A stretch of DNA of 64,000 nucleotides from Acinetobacter oleivorans DR1 (GCF_000196795.1 NC_014259.1:248001-312000); one strand, 5' to 3'. Counted from the first letter of the stretch, positions 31,792-41,244 are shown. Translations and numbers: made by a program. The notes: a model not told the origin generated them from the sequence alone.

Positions 31792-32384
31792 TAGAGGCTA
31801 CCTTTTGTCGATGCAATCGTGTTTTCTGCACGTGGATCAACTTCACATGCCATACGTAAAGCACGAGCTAGCGCTTTGAACACACTTTCAATTTGATGGT
31901 GGCTATTTTTACCTTTCAAATTATCGATGTGTAAGGTCATAAGCGCATGGTTTACGAAACCTTGGAAAAACTCAGAGAATAAATCGACATCAAAGGTACC
32001 GATGCGTGCACGGGTAAATGGAATATCCATGAATAAACCCGGGCGACCAGATAAATCTACAACAACGCGAGATAAAGCTTCGTCTAATGGTGCATAAAAA
32101 TGACCATAGCGTTTTAAACCTTTTTTATCGCCTAAAGCTTGTGCAAAAGCTTGTCCAAGCGTGATTCCACAGTCTTCTACGGTGTGGTGATCATCAATCT
32201 CGAGGTCTCCGTCACAATGAATATCGATATCAAATAAGCCATGTCGCTTGATTTGATCAATCATATGGTCTAAAAATGGAACTCCAGTGTTTAGTGTGCC
32301 TTGACCAGTACCGTCGAGATTTAATCGAACTCGAATTTTGGTTTCATTGGTATTTCTAACCACTTCACTGATACGTTGCGTCAT
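31791..32384 (-). CDS. hisB: Imidazoleglycerol-phosphate dehydratase HisB
   Basis: The 197-residue monofunctional IGP dehydratase, without the phosphatase domain of enteric HisB. Mn-binding motifs are both present: FLDHMIDQIKRHGLFD, DDHHTVEDCGI, and in the second repeat FVNHALMTLHI and SHHQIESVFKALARAL. The start is ATG 32384 with AGGA 8 nt upstream. hisH follows, overlapping at the stop codon. Confidence 0.98.
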   Translation of the reverse strand: MTQRISEVVRNTNETKIRVRLNLDGTGQGTLNTGVPFLDHMIDQIKRHGLFDIDIHCDGDLEIDDHHTVEDCGITLGQAFAQALGDKKGLKRYGHFYAPLDEALSRVVVDLSGRPGLFMDIPFTRARIGTFDVDLFSEFFQGFVNHALMTLHIDNLKGKNSHHQIESVFKALARALRMACEVDPRAENTIASTKGSL

Positions 32385-32486
32385 GGACACGTTCCTCAAA
32401 AAACGTCAAAAATGATTGGATGTTAACGACAATTTCGCTGTGACGAATTCGTGACAGCATCATAGTTTGCTCAGGAGGGTTAATCA

Positions 32487-32870
32487 ATGCCTATTACCGT
32501 ACATGCTTATAGTTCTCTAGATAATTCAGAGATCCGCGATCAGCTTGAGCGTTTGTATGATACAAGTCCGGAGTTTGGTGACGGGCACGATGCGATTGAA
32601 CAACTTGAACAAGATTTACAACAGTATACCACGCTATACACTGCTGAATTTAACACCAAAATTATAGGTGCAATCTGGTCTTCAGGACAAGGCGAAAGCA
32701 AGGTCCTTGAATATATTGTTGTTCACCCTGCTAACCGTGGTCGTGGGGTAGCTGAGCGCTTGGTTGAAGAAGCTTGTCGTATAGAAGAGTCAAAAGGCGT
32801 TAAAATTTTTGAGCCGGGCTGCGGCGCAATTCATCGTTGTTTGGCTCATATTGGTAAATTACATCATTAA
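32487..32870 (+). CDS. GNAT-fold protein, PanZ-like
   Basis: A 127-residue single GNAT domain. The acetyl-CoA binding loop is VVHPANRGRGVAERLVEEA. It has the same length as E. coli PanZ (PanM), the acetyl-CoA sensor that matures aspartate decarboxylase PanD, and a similar N-terminus (RDQLERLYDTSPEF). This makes a PanZ role possible, but a plain acetyltransferase is equally compatible. It diverges from hisB and lies upstream of two tRNA-Phe genes. Confidence 0.75.
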   Translation: MPITVHAYSSLDNSEIRDQLERLYDTSPEFGDGHDAIEQLEQDLQQYTTLYTAEFNTKIIGAIWSSGQGESKVLEYIVVHPANRGRGVAERLVEEACRIEESKGVKIFEPGCGAIHRCLAHIGKLHH

Positions 32871-32935
32871 CAGCCTAGTCCGTATGTGATGGTGATTTAA
32901 AAATAATCACTTGTTACAAAAAATACGGAAGTTGC

Positions 32936-32964
32936 TTGACGTGATCATATAAACATTGTTTAAT
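32936..32964 (+). promoter_or_regulatory. Promoter of tRNA-Phe copy 1
   Basis: TTGACG (32936-32941), a 17-bp spacer and TTTAAT (32959-32964), 11 bp before the tRNA 5' end. Confidence 0.7.
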
Positions 32965-32975
32965 ACGCCCACTTC

Positions 32976-33051
32976 GGCGTGATAGCTCAGTAGGTAGAGC
33001 AACGGATTGAAAATCCGTGTGTCCCCAGTTCGATCCTGGGTCTCGCCACCA
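32976..33051 (+). tRNA. tRNA-Phe (GAA), copy 1
   Basis: A 76-nt tRNA with anticodon GAA in GATTGAAAATC, D-arm AGCTCAGTAGGTAGAGC, T-arm GTTCGATCC and an encoded CCA end. Copy 2 lies 126 bp further on and is identical in sequence. Confidence 0.97.
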
Positions 33052-33064
33052 TTATTTGTGTTTT

Positions 33065-33094
33065 CAATCCCTGATCCCATCAGGGATTTTTTTT
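33065..33094 (+). terminator. Terminator after tRNA-Phe copy 1
   Basis: ATCCCTGAT-CCC-ATCAGGGAT followed by TTTTTTTT. Confidence 0.9.
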
Positions 33095-33138
33095 AAGTAT
33101 AAAAAATACTCAGTTAAATCAAAAACTCAGGATAATTG

Positions 33139-33167
33139 TTGACTATTGTTCTGAGATACGGCTTAAT
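33139..33167 (+). promoter_or_regulatory. Promoter of tRNA-Phe copy 2
   Basis: TTGACT (33139-33144), a 17-bp spacer and CTTAAT (33162-33167), 10 bp before the tRNA. Each copy therefore has its own promoter and terminator. Confidence 0.65.
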
Positions 33168-33177
33168 ACAGGCCAAC

Positions 33178-33253
33178 GGCGTGATAGCTCAGTAGGTAGA
33201 GCAACGGATTGAAAATCCGTGTGTCCCCAGTTCGATCCTGGGTCTCGCCACCA
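33178..33253 (+). tRNA. tRNA-Phe (GAA), copy 2
   Basis: A 76-nt tRNA identical to the copy at 32976, with anticodon GAA and encoded CCA. Flanks differ from copy 1 outside the gene, so it is not a simple recent block duplication. Confidence 0.97.
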
Positions 33254-33260
33254 TATTCGG

Positions 33261-33296
33261 AAAAGCCTCATACATAACGTATGAGGCTTTTTTCAT
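33261..33296 (+). terminator. Terminator after tRNA-Phe copy 2
   Basis: AAAAGCCTCATAC / GTATGAGGCTTTT with a 5-nt loop and T-run. Confidence 0.92.
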
Positions 33297-33425
33297 GCCT
33301 ATTGTTTATCTGAACAAACCATTTTCTTACTTGTGGGTAAAATGAGATTTATCCACAAGCACACTTACTTATCCCCAAACTCAGTTTACTTTCTGTGTTA
33401 TGCCAAAATGATAATAAATAAGGCT

Positions 33426-33857
33426 CTAATCATGTGAACTATCATTAATTAGACGTTTTCCTAAACATACCGCTTCTACTTCGTCATAGCCGAGTTGTTC
33501 ATAAAAATTCAGTACATTCAAATTATCTTTACGCACCAATAATTGAAGTTTTGGGCAACCTCGAGCAATCAGTCGCTTTTCAAGCTGCTGAACAAGGGCT
33601 GTGGCTATTCCTAAGCGTTGTTGGTGGGGGTGAACAGCCAAATAGTTAATCCAGCCTCTATGGCCGTCATAGCCACCCATAAGCGTGCCAATCAGTTGCT
33701 CATCTTTAATCGCAACTAGAAACAAATCATCTTGTTGTGAGACTTTTCTAAAAATATCGGTTTCAGGATTATTCCAAGGTCGAGTCAGGCCGCAGCTTTC
33801 CCATAAAATGACGACATCTTCCAGATCCGCATTTGTAAATTGACGAATGATAAACAT
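33426..33857 (-). CDS. GNAT family N-acetyltransferase (YpeA-like)
   Basis: The 143-residue GNAT enzyme transfers an acetyl group to an unknown amine. It starts at ATG 33857 (MFIIRQFTNADLEDVVILWESCGLTRPW). The acetyl-CoA pyrophosphate loop is VHPHQQRLGIATALV, followed by LQLLVRKDNLNVLNFYEQLGY, a typical C-terminal GNAT segment. LWESCGLTRPWNNP resembles the start of YpeA-type acetyltransferases. The longer TTG-initiated frame to 33890 was rejected. Confidence 0.9.
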   Translation of the reverse strand: MFIIRQFTNADLEDVVILWESCGLTRPWNNPETDIFRKVSQQDDLFLVAIKDEQLIGTLMGGYDGHRGWINYLAVHPHQQRLGIATALVQQLEKRLIARGCPKLQLLVRKDNLNVLNFYEQLGYDEVEAVCLGKRLINDSSHD

Positions 33858-33947
33858 ATGGATTTCTACTTTTTGTTTTGATGTGCTCAAAAGATAAAAT
33901 AAAAATTCGGACTTGAGCAGTGTTTATTAATAATTTACACAAATAAA

Positions 33948-33974
33948 AAAGCACCCCCTTAGGAGTGCTTTAAT
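33948..33974. terminator. Terminator downstream of the CoA-transferase gene
   Basis: AAAGCAC...GTGCTTT with internal CC/GG pairs, 13 bp from the CoA-transferase stop. Confidence 0.7.
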
Positions 33975-33986
33975 TCAATTAGTCTT

Positions 33987-35501
33987 TTAAGCTGATTTTG
34001 CAACTGGTGCTGCTTGAAGCATTTGACCTGTTTCTTCGAAGTTTGCATGCCAAGACAACGCCTCACGAAGTAAATGAGGAGTGTGTCCACCTTTAGCACA
34101 TGCACGATCAAAGTAATCATTTAATGCATCACGATAAAGTGGGTGTACACAATTATCGATAACAGCGCGAGCGCGTTCACGAGGCGCTAAACCGCGTAAG
34201 TCTGCTAAACCTTGTTCTGTCACTAAAATATCAACATCATGTTCACTGTGGTCAACATGGCTTACCATTGGCACGATAGATGAGATATCGCCGCCTTTAG
34301 CAATTGATTTGGTCACAAAGATTGCCAAGTGAGCATTACGAGCGAAGTCACCTGAACCGCCAATACCGTTCATCATTTTAGTACCACATACGTGAGTCGA
34401 GTTCACGTTGCCGTAAATATCGAACTCAAGCGCAGTGTTAATGCCGATAATGCCTAAACGGCGAACCAGTTCAGGGTGGTTAGAAATTTCTTGTGGACGA
34501 AGTACTAATTTGTCTTTGTAAGCTTCGATATTGCCAAAAACTTTCTCGCCACATTTTGCAGAAAGCGTAATTGAGCTACCAGAAGCAAATTTCATTTTGC
34601 CTGCATCAATGAGTTCAAAAGTACAGTCTTGTAATACTTCTGAGTACATGATGAGGTCTTCAAAGTCAGAATCTTTTAAACCTGTTAATACAGCATTGGC
34701 AATAGAACCGATACCTGCTTGTAATGGACCAAGGCTCTTTGGTAAGCGACCTGCAGCAACTTCTTTATTAAAGAAAGCAATAAGGTGGTTTGCAATGCCT
34801 TGAGTTTCATCATCTGGCGGAGTTACCGTTGATGGTGAATCGTGAGTATCGTTAAATACAATACCGACAATTTTTGCAGGATCGATTTGGATTGCTGTTG
34901 TACCAATACGCTCATCCACTTTTGTTAATGGAATTGGAGTACGTGTTGGACGGTAAGTCGGAATATAGATGTCGTGCAAACCTTCAAAGCTTTCGCTTAA
35001 AGATGTGTTGATTTCAACAATAACTTTCTCGGCAAAAATAGCAAAACTTGCAGAGTTACCGACAGAAGTTGTTGGGATAATGCCACCATCTTCAGTAATT
35101 GCAATTGCTTCAATTACCGCAACATCAGGGCGTTTAAGTTGTTGGTTACGCATTTGTTCAACAGTTTCAGACAAATGTTGATCAATAAACATAACTTCGC
35201 CATTGTTAATGGCACGACGTAAAGTGTTGTCCACTTGGAATGGCATACGACGAGATAAAACACCTGCTTCCGTGAGTTGTTTGTCTAAGTCATTACCTAA
35301 GCTGGCACCCGTAATTAACGTGATTTTTAACGGATTTTTCTTTGCAAGTTCTACAAGTGCTTGTGGAACAGCTTTAGCTTCACCAGCACGAGTAAAACCA
35401 CTCATACCTACAGTCATTCCATCTTCGATGAATTGCGCAGCTTGTTCAGCACTGATGACCTTGTCATGAAGAGAAGCTAGGCGAATACGACTTAAAGACA
35501 T
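33987..35501 (-). CDS. Acetyl-CoA hydrolase/succinyl-CoA:acetate CoA-transferase family
   Basis: The 504-residue class I CoA-transferase. The catalytic Glu that forms the glutamyl-CoA thioester is likely E288 in MYSEVLQD. The conserved INTALEFDIYGNVN and GTKMMNGIGGSGDFARNA segments bind CoA. Relatives include AarC (succinyl-CoA:acetate transferase) and Cat1. Sequence alone does not separate hydrolase from transferase, though members with this motif set mostly act as transferases. It would link acetate and succinyl-CoA in the TCA cycle. Monocistronic. Confidence 0.9.
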   Translation of the reverse strand: MSLSRIRLASLHDKVISAEQAAQFIEDGMTVGMSGFTRAGEAKAVPQALVELAKKNPLKITLITGASLGNDLDKQLTEAGVLSRRMPFQVDNTLRRAINNGEVMFIDQHLSETVEQMRNQQLKRPDVAVIEAIAITEDGGIIPTTSVGNSASFAIFAEKVIVEINTSLSESFEGLHDIYIPTYRPTRTPIPLTKVDERIGTTAIQIDPAKIVGIVFNDTHDSPSTVTPPDDETQGIANHLIAFFNKEVAAGRLPKSLGPLQAGIGSIANAVLTGLKDSDFEDLIMYSEVLQDCTFELIDAGKMKFASGSSITLSAKCGEKVFGNIEAYKDKLVLRPQEISNHPELVRRLGIIGINTALEFDIYGNVNSTHVCGTKMMNGIGGSGDFARNAHLAIFVTKSIAKGGDISSIVPMVSHVDHSEHDVDILVTEQGLADLRGLAPRERARAVIDNCVHPLYRDALNDYFDRACAKGGHTPHLLREALSWHANFEETGQMLQAAPVAKSA

Positions 35502-35692
35502 TGGACATCCTCAGAATTGTCAAAACATACGGGATTTTAGCTATGAAAAATTGAAAAGTGCATAGGTGTTAGGCTAAGGTCTAATTTTGTAAATAAATGG
35601 TGGTATAAATTATATTTATGGTTTTTATTTAATTGATTTTTATCGCTTTTATTTGTCTTTAAAATGAGGCTTTTAATAACCAACTGGTTAAA

Positions 35693-37150
35693 TTAAAAGC
35701 GCTCACTCAAAGTTTGTTTTATTTTTTCTAATGGATTGATCGAGCTATTTTCTTCAGGGACTGATTTTGGGATCGGTAAAGAAATAATAACTTCTAAACC
35801 GCCTTGTTCACGGTTGTGAATTTGAATTTCACCATGATGAATATCGACAATACGTTTGACAATAGCCAATCCAAGTCCACTCCCTTGGATCGTTCTTGCG
35901 GCGTCTCCGCGGACAAAGGGCTGCATTAATTCTTCAATTTGATCTGGTGGAATACCTTCACCATGATCGGCAACAGTAATTAAAATATTTTCATTTTCAA
36001 CTTTTGCACTGAGATCTATAGGTTCAGCACCGTAGCGTTTTGCATTATTAATCAGGTTCGCAATAAGTCGCTTTAAAGAAAGGCTACGTGCCGGAATAAT
36101 AGGCACATCCTGCATTTCGAATTGAATATCAAGTGGCTTAAATTGCACAACAAGTTCTTGCAAAAGCATATTGATATTGGTGTCTTTCAACTCTTCATCG
36201 GAACCATCACGCATATACGAAATGAACTGATTAAGAATTGCATCCATATCATCTACGTCATAGACCAGACCTTCACGTAAAAACTCGTCAGGTAGCATTT
36301 CTGCTGTTAAGCGAATACGCGTTAAAGGAGTTCGCAAATCATGTGAGATACCAGCTAACATAATACGTCGTTCACGCTCGGTTTGATCAAGCGTATAGAC
36401 CATGCGGTTAAAGGCTTGGTTCACCTGTCGAATTTCTAATGGACCATGATTGGTATCTAAATAAGGTGCAGTTCCTGACTTACTATATTCATTGGCAGCA
36501 TTTTGCAAACGACGCAAAGGGCGGTTCATTTGTCTGACTAGAATCAAAATAATGATAGCTGACAGTAGAGGAACACCAACAACCCAACCAATTAATAGCT
36601 CAGGACTGTAGTTTGCATAGGTCTTTAAAGGTTCACGAACCCAGTTCCCATGCATTTCAGGTGTTTGAATCCAAATACGTGGGCTAGGCTTAAACTGGAA
36701 GTAAACCGTAACATCCTTAGCCCCAATCTCATTTGCCAGTTTTTGTTCGATTTGATTAGTAAAAAACTCAGCAATTACTTTATCGCGGACACTTGGATAT
36801 TCTTTGGGATTGGTAATATATTCAATTCCAACACGATTACGTAACCACTCATCAACATCGACTTCATTTTCGCGATGAAAAATTCGTATATCCGGATTGT
36901 TGACGAGCTCGAGTTCAACTGCAAGATAACGCGCGTGTTGTTGAATTTCAGGTAAGTAAAGAGTGCGCCAAAAGAACCATAACGACATAAATAAGCTAAA
37001 AAACACCACCAGCAGTACCAGAATAGTGGTACGCATGGCAGCAGAGCGTGGCTTAATTTTGTCGAGAAAACGTTCCCACCGAGTTCGTTTCCGTTCTGAG
37101 TAGGTAGCGTAATCAGTAAAGTTTTGTGGCGCGATTGGATCTAAACTCAC
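35693..37150 (-). CDS. envZ: Two-component sensor histidine kinase EnvZ
   Basis: The 485-residue inner-membrane kinase. TM1 is near residues 41-62, then a periplasmic domain of about 115 residues to a second TM near 185-205, HAMP, and the HisKA/HATPase core. The phosphorylated His is H270 in AGISHDLRTPLTR. The ATPase has N-box NLINNAKRYG, G1 DHGEGIP and G2 GSGLGLAIVKRIV. It follows ompR in the same operon with a 17-bp gap, and the pair in Acinetobacter corresponds to OmpR/EnvZ, known to affect osmotic response and phase variation. Confidence 0.93.
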   Translation of the reverse strand: MSLDPIAPQNFTDYATYSERKRTRWERFLDKIKPRSAAMRTTILVLLVVFFSLFMSLWFFWRTLYLPEIQQHARYLAVELELVNNPDIRIFHRENEVDVDEWLRNRVGIEYITNPKEYPSVRDKVIAEFFTNQIEQKLANEIGAKDVTVYFQFKPSPRIWIQTPEMHGNWVREPLKTYANYSPELLIGWVVGVPLLSAIIILILVRQMNRPLRRLQNAANEYSKSGTAPYLDTNHGPLEIRQVNQAFNRMVYTLDQTERERRIMLAGISHDLRTPLTRIRLTAEMLPDEFLREGLVYDVDDMDAILNQFISYMRDGSDEELKDTNINMLLQELVVQFKPLDIQFEMQDVPIIPARSLSLKRLIANLINNAKRYGAEPIDLSAKVENENILITVADHGEGIPPDQIEELMQPFVRGDAARTIQGSGLGLAIVKRIVDIHHGEIQIHNREQGGLEVIISLPIPKSVPEENSSINPLEKIKQTLSERF

Positions 37151-37167
37151 TCTATTTTATCTCAAAC

Positions 37168-37932
37168 TTATTCCGCACCATCTGGAACAAATACATAACC
37201 CACGCCCCATACCGTTTGGATATAACGTGCACGTGCAGGATTATCTTCAATTAAACGACGTAGGCGAGAGACTTGAACGTCAATTGAACGTTCCATTGCA
37301 CCCCATTCACGGCCACGAGCTAAATTCATGAGTTTATCGCGCGTTAATGGTTCACGTGGGTGTTGTACCAATGCTTTTAATACTGCAAATTCACCAGTCG
37401 TTAAGGTAACGATTTGTCCTTCGCGTGTTAGTGTGCGGGTAGACAAGTCTAGAGACCATGGACCAAAGCTTACAACTTCAACTTGTTGGCTTGGAGCACC
37501 AGGAACTTCACGAACTTGGCGACGTAATACAGCACGGATACGGGCTAAAAGTTCATTTGGATTAAATGGTTTTGGCAGGTAATCGTCTGCACCAGCTTCA
37601 AGACCTGCAATACGGTCTGAATCGCTACCGCGCGCTGTGAGCATGATGATTGGTGTATCAATATTTGATTGGCGTAAACGACGGCAAATACTCAAACCAT
37701 CTTCAACTGGCAACATAAAGTCGAGTACGATAAGTGAAAATAACTCACGTTGTAATAGACGGTCCATTTGCGAAGCATCGTGGGCAGTTTTTACAACAAA
37801 GCCTTTATCTTCCAAAAAACGTTGCAAGAGGGTACGTAAACGCACATCGTCATCGACCACTAAAATACGTTCGACACGATCCGTTTCGTTGTGTACGGTT
37901 TCAGGATGTTCAGCAGGTACAACTAAACTCAT
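37168..37932 (-). CDS. ompR: Response regulator OmpR
   Basis: The 254-residue regulator has a receiver domain with acidic pocket DDD (27-29) and phospho-acceptor D71 in LIVLDFMLPVEDG, and a C-terminal winged-helix domain (EPLTRDKLMNLARGREW, SIDVQVSRLRRLIEDNPARARYIQTVWGVGYVFVPDG) very close to E. coli OmpR. Compared with OmpR it carries about 15 extra N-terminal residues. It is the first gene of the ompR-envZ operon, with a 600-bp untranslated upstream region shared with tex. Confidence 0.95.
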   Translation of the reverse strand: MSLVVPAEHPETVHNETDRVERILVVDDDVRLRTLLQRFLEDKGFVVKTAHDASQMDRLLQRELFSLIVLDFMLPVEDGLSICRRLRQSNIDTPIIMLTARGSDSDRIAGLEAGADDYLPKPFNPNELLARIRAVLRRQVREVPGAPSQQVEVVSFGPWSLDLSTRTLTREGQIVTLTTGEFAVLKALVQHPREPLTRDKLMNLARGREWGAMERSIDVQVSRLRRLIEDNPARARYIQTVWGVGYVFVPDGAE

Positions 37933-37976
37933 GATGTACTCCCTTTAAAGTCATAATTTATATATTATTGGGTCGG

Positions 37977-38002
37977 TGAGGCTTATTGCCAACAAGCCCT
38001 CA
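37977..38002. other. Stem-loop in the ompR leader
   Basis: TGAGGCTT (37977-37984) faces AAGCCCTCA (37994-38002), an imperfect inverted repeat 45-70 bp upstream of ompR. It could be an operator or leader hairpin. Confidence 0.35.
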
Positions 38003-38099
38003 GTATAATGCTGATGTTCTTGTTAAGACTATGTATCAATTTGCTCAAAATTACAATTTTCAAGGTAGTTTGAAACCAAAAAACAACATCTTAAGCTCA

Positions 38100-38598
38100 T
38101 AATTTAGCAAAGACTGATCTAAAAAAACAAATACTTAAATCTTTGATAATTTTTTAATAATTAAATATTAATAACTAATTGTTTCAAATAAGTTATTTTA
38201 GATGAGCTGACTTGTTTCTTTTGATTTTTTAATTGTAGAAATAAGCAGATAGTTGAGTTCTATAAAAAGTTAGACGAATAAAACCTTGTTGAATCTCTAT
38301 ATTTTTATCTTTTAAAGAGTGTACCAATATGTTCATTTTCTCATAAATTATAATAAAATTTTGTCAGATTCATGGCATAAGTCCTACGTTTATATTTTAT
38401 AAAGATTAAAAGACAGAGCTCAGGCTCAACTTTTTCATAGTTGAACTCCTGTTTTTATGTGCTCTAGTAGTCGTAAAAAGTATAAATATTCAGAGTCAAT
38501 ACAAAAAAACGTTTTGAATACGCAAACAAGTGTGGATTTTATGGGCTTGGTCTTTATAATCAGTGCTTTTAAACTTTATCCTTGTGGGATCAAACACG
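38100..38598. other. AT-rich intergenic region between ompR and tex
   Basis: Nothing coding is seen here. The only structured element is a terminator-like hairpin at 38421-38456. Promoters for the divergent genes must lie here, but no convincing -35/-10 pair is singled out. Confidence 0.5.
38421..38456 (+). terminator. Candidate terminator of an unseen small transcript
   Basis: CAGG...CCTG with an inner TCAACT / AGTTGA stem and a TTTTT tail. No gene ends here on the plus strand, so a small RNA or a tex leader attenuator is possible. Confidence 0.35.
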
Positions 38599-40947
38599 AT
38601 GACTGACTTAGTTCAGCAGTTGGCAAGTGAGCTTGCCGTACGTCCAAACCAAGTAGAAGCTGCCATCCGCTTAATTGATGAAGGTGCCAGTGTTCCATTT
38701 ATTGCCCGTTACCGTAAAGAAGTAACACAAGGTTTAGATGATACGCAGTTACGCCAATTAGATACTCGTTTAGCGTATTTACGTGATTTATATGAGCGCC
38801 GTGAAAAGGTTATTCAGTCATTGCAAGAACAGAATAAATTGAGTGATGACTTGTTGGCGCGGGTGAATGCAGCCGAAACAAAAAATGCTTTAGAAGAAAT
38901 TTATGCACCGTATCGCCCTAAGCGTACAAGTAAATCTTTTAAAGCAAAAGAAGCAGGTTTAGGACCAATTGCTGAAAAAATTATTGCAGAACAAGTTGAC
39001 CCGACAGAAGCATTGGCTGGTTTTAGTCACGAAGACTATCCAGACGTTGAGAGTCAGTTAGATGCGATTCAGCATATTCTGATTGATGACTGGGCACAAA
39101 ATATTTCACTTACTACAGAATTAAAAACAACTTTTGCAAAAACTGCGGTTTTAAAAAGTGCGGTTGCATCTGAAGAAAAGAAAGAAGTTGGTAAAAAATT
39201 CCGTGATTACTTTGAATTCTCTGAAGGTCTAAACAAATTACCTTCACATCGTTTATTAGCGATGTTACGTGGTCGTCAAGAAAATGTATTGGGTTTGAAA
39301 GTAGATGGTGAAGATGATGCGCCATTGGCACGTATTGAAACTGAATACAACCTTGAGCAAATTCAACCTCAAACACGTCAGGATTTCTTAAAGCAAACTG
39401 CAAAATTATTCTGGTTAGGCAAGATTCGTCCTCAAATCGAACATTCATTGTTAACAGAAAAGCGTCTTACTGCTGAAGCAGAAGCAATGCAAGTATTTGC
39501 TGAAAATCTTCGTCATTTATTATTGTCAGCGCCAGCAGGCAGCCGTACGACCTTGGGTGTTGACCCTGGTATTCGTACAGGTGTGAAACTAGCAGTGATC
39601 AGCGATGCAGGTGATGTACTTGCTCATAGCACTATTTATCCATTTGCACCAAAAGATGATAAAGAAGGCTCAATTGCTGAACTTGCACGTCTATGCCGTG
39701 AATATAATGTAGAACTCATTGCAATTGGTAATGGTACAGCTAGTCGTGAAACAGAAGCCGTTGTTGCTGAAATGATGGCTGCGAATACTGATCTGAATTT
39801 AACACGAATCACTGTAAGTGAAGCGGGTGCATCTGTTTACTCTGCAAGTGAACTTGCGTCGGCGGAACTTCCAGAGCTTGACGTTTCAATTCGTGGTGCA
39901 GTTTCTATTGCTCGCCGTTTACAAGATCCACTTGCTGAACTTGTTAAGATTGATCCGAAGTCAATTGGTGTAGGTCAATATCAACACGATGTGAACCAGA
40001 CTGGCTTGGCAAAAACCCTTGATGCAGTGGTAGAAGACTGTGTGAATGCTGTAGGTGTTGATGTAAATACCGCTTCACCAGCAATCTTGGCTTATATTGC
40101 TGGTTTAAACAAAGCAATTGCTCAACAGATTGTTGAATATCGCAAAGAGCATGGCCGTTTTGACAACCGTCAAGCGTTGAAAAGCGTACCGCGTTTAGGT
40201 GAACGTACTTTTGAACAGGCAGCTGGTTTCTTACGTATTCAAAATGGTTCTGAACCTTTAGATGCTTCTTCAGTTCACCCTGAAAGTTATGGTCTTGTTG
40301 AGAAAATTGTTGCAGCAAAAGCAACAACTGTTAAAGACATCATCGGTAATACTGAAATCATTCGCCAAGTAAAAGCTGATGAATTTGTTGATGACAAATT
40401 TGGTTTACCAACAATTCAAGACGTTTTAGCTGAACTCGAAAAACCAGGTCGTGACCCGCGTCCAGAGTTCCGTACTGCTAAATTCCGTGAAGATATTACT
40501 GAAGTTGGTCAATTGACAGAAGGTATGCAACTTGAAGGTGTGATCACTAATGTCACAAACTTTGGTGCCTTTGTTGATATTGGTGTACATCAGGATGGTT
40601 TAGTTCATATTTCTGAACTTGCAAATGAGTTTGTATCTGATCCACATAAAGTTGTAAAACCGGGTCAGATTGTACAAGTACGTGTTATGCAGGTTGATGT
40701 TGAACGTAACCGCGTGAACTTAAGTATGCGTGCTGAAGGTTCTGCACCTGTAAAAGCTCAGCGTCCACCACGCCGTGAACAAAATACAGAGCAACGTTTT
40801 GAGCGTAAACCTCAAGGTAAACGTCCTCAACCGCGTAAAGATCAAGCTGAACGTCCTCAGCGCGCCAAGCAAGAGAAACCTCAAGAACAAAAAATTGGTG
40901 GTTTAGGTGCATTGTTGCTACAAGCAGGGATTAAAGGCTCTAAATAA
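38599..40947 (+). CDS. tex: Transcription accessory protein Tex
   Basis: The 782-residue nucleic-acid-binding protein of the Tex/Spt6 family. The start is ATG 38599 (MTDLVQQLASELAVRP); a 12-codon TTG-type extension was rejected. The ordered domains are the helical N-terminus, a YqgF/RuvC-like domain (TTLGVDPGIRTGVKLAVI), helix-hairpin-helix motifs (AILAYIAGLNKAIAQQIVEYRKEHGRFDNRQALKSVPRLGERTFEQAAGFLRI) and an S1 domain near residues 640-710 (GMQLEGVITNVTNFGAFVDIGVHQDGLVHISELA). The basic C-terminal tail (PQRAKQEKP) is disordered. Confidence 0.96.
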   Translation: MTDLVQQLASELAVRPNQVEAAIRLIDEGASVPFIARYRKEVTQGLDDTQLRQLDTRLAYLRDLYERREKVIQSLQEQNKLSDDLLARVNAAETKNALEEIYAPYRPKRTSKSFKAKEAGLGPIAEKIIAEQVDPTEALAGFSHEDYPDVESQLDAIQHILIDDWAQNISLTTELKTTFAKTAVLKSAVASEEKKEVGKKFRDYFEFSEGLNKLPSHRLLAMLRGRQENVLGLKVDGEDDAPLARIETEYNLEQIQPQTRQDFLKQTAKLFWLGKIRPQIEHSLLTEKRLTAEAEAMQVFAENLRHLLLSAPAGSRTTLGVDPGIRTGVKLAVISDAGDVLAHSTIYPFAPKDDKEGSIAELARLCREYNVELIAIGNGTASRETEAVVAEMMAANTDLNLTRITVSEAGASVYSASELASAELPELDVSIRGAVSIARRLQDPLAELVKIDPKSIGVGQYQHDVNQTGLAKTLDAVVEDCVNAVGVDVNTASPAILAYIAGLNKAIAQQIVEYRKEHGRFDNRQALKSVPRLGERTFEQAAGFLRIQNGSEPLDASSVHPESYGLVEKIVAAKATTVKDIIGNTEIIRQVKADEFVDDKFGLPTIQDVLAELEKPGRDPRPEFRTAKFREDITEVGQLTEGMQLEGVITNVTNFGAFVDIGVHQDGLVHISELANEFVSDPHKVVKPGQIVQVRVMQVDVERNRVNLSMRAEGSAPVKAQRPPRREQNTEQRFERKPQGKRPQPRKDQAERPQRAKQEKPQEQKIGGLGALLLQAGIKGSK

Positions 40948-40962
40948 GCGTCTTTAATTAAT

Positions 40963-40993
40963 AAAAAGGCCTCCAATCGGGGGCTTTTTTTAT
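40963..40993 (+). terminator. Terminator of tex
   Basis: AAAAAGGCCTCC / GGGGGCTTTTTTT with a 4-nt loop and T-run, 15 bp past the stop codon. Confidence 0.88.
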
Positions 40994-41244
40994 TGGCGAA
41001 GCATTATTTTTAATAGGGGTTAAAGAGCAATTCAGGAAAAAATCGCAGTCCTAAAGATGAGGTGAATCTTAAGATCAACAAATCGTTGTTAAATACACAA
41101 TTAAATATACAACGTTATAGCATAACTAAACTTTAATGATATTCAGTTGTTCGACATCATCAACCGAGCCTTGAAGCATTTACTCACTTTCAGGCTGTAA
41201 TAGTACAACTTTGCTTATTTCTTTTTATTATAAATGGTTGTTTT

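Noticed and set aside
32385..32486. Histidine leader peptide attenuator upstream of hisB
   Set aside because: No His-codon run or alternative hairpins are seen on the minus strand.
32976..33253. tRNA-Phe pair as an integration (att) site
   Set aside because: No integrase, no truncated tRNA copy and no atypical DNA between them; each copy has its own promoter and terminator.
33987..35501. Citrate lyase or MdcA-type decarboxylase
   Set aside because: The length and the MYSEVLQD and NGIGGSGDFARNA motifs match class I CoA-transferase/acetyl-CoA hydrolase throughout.
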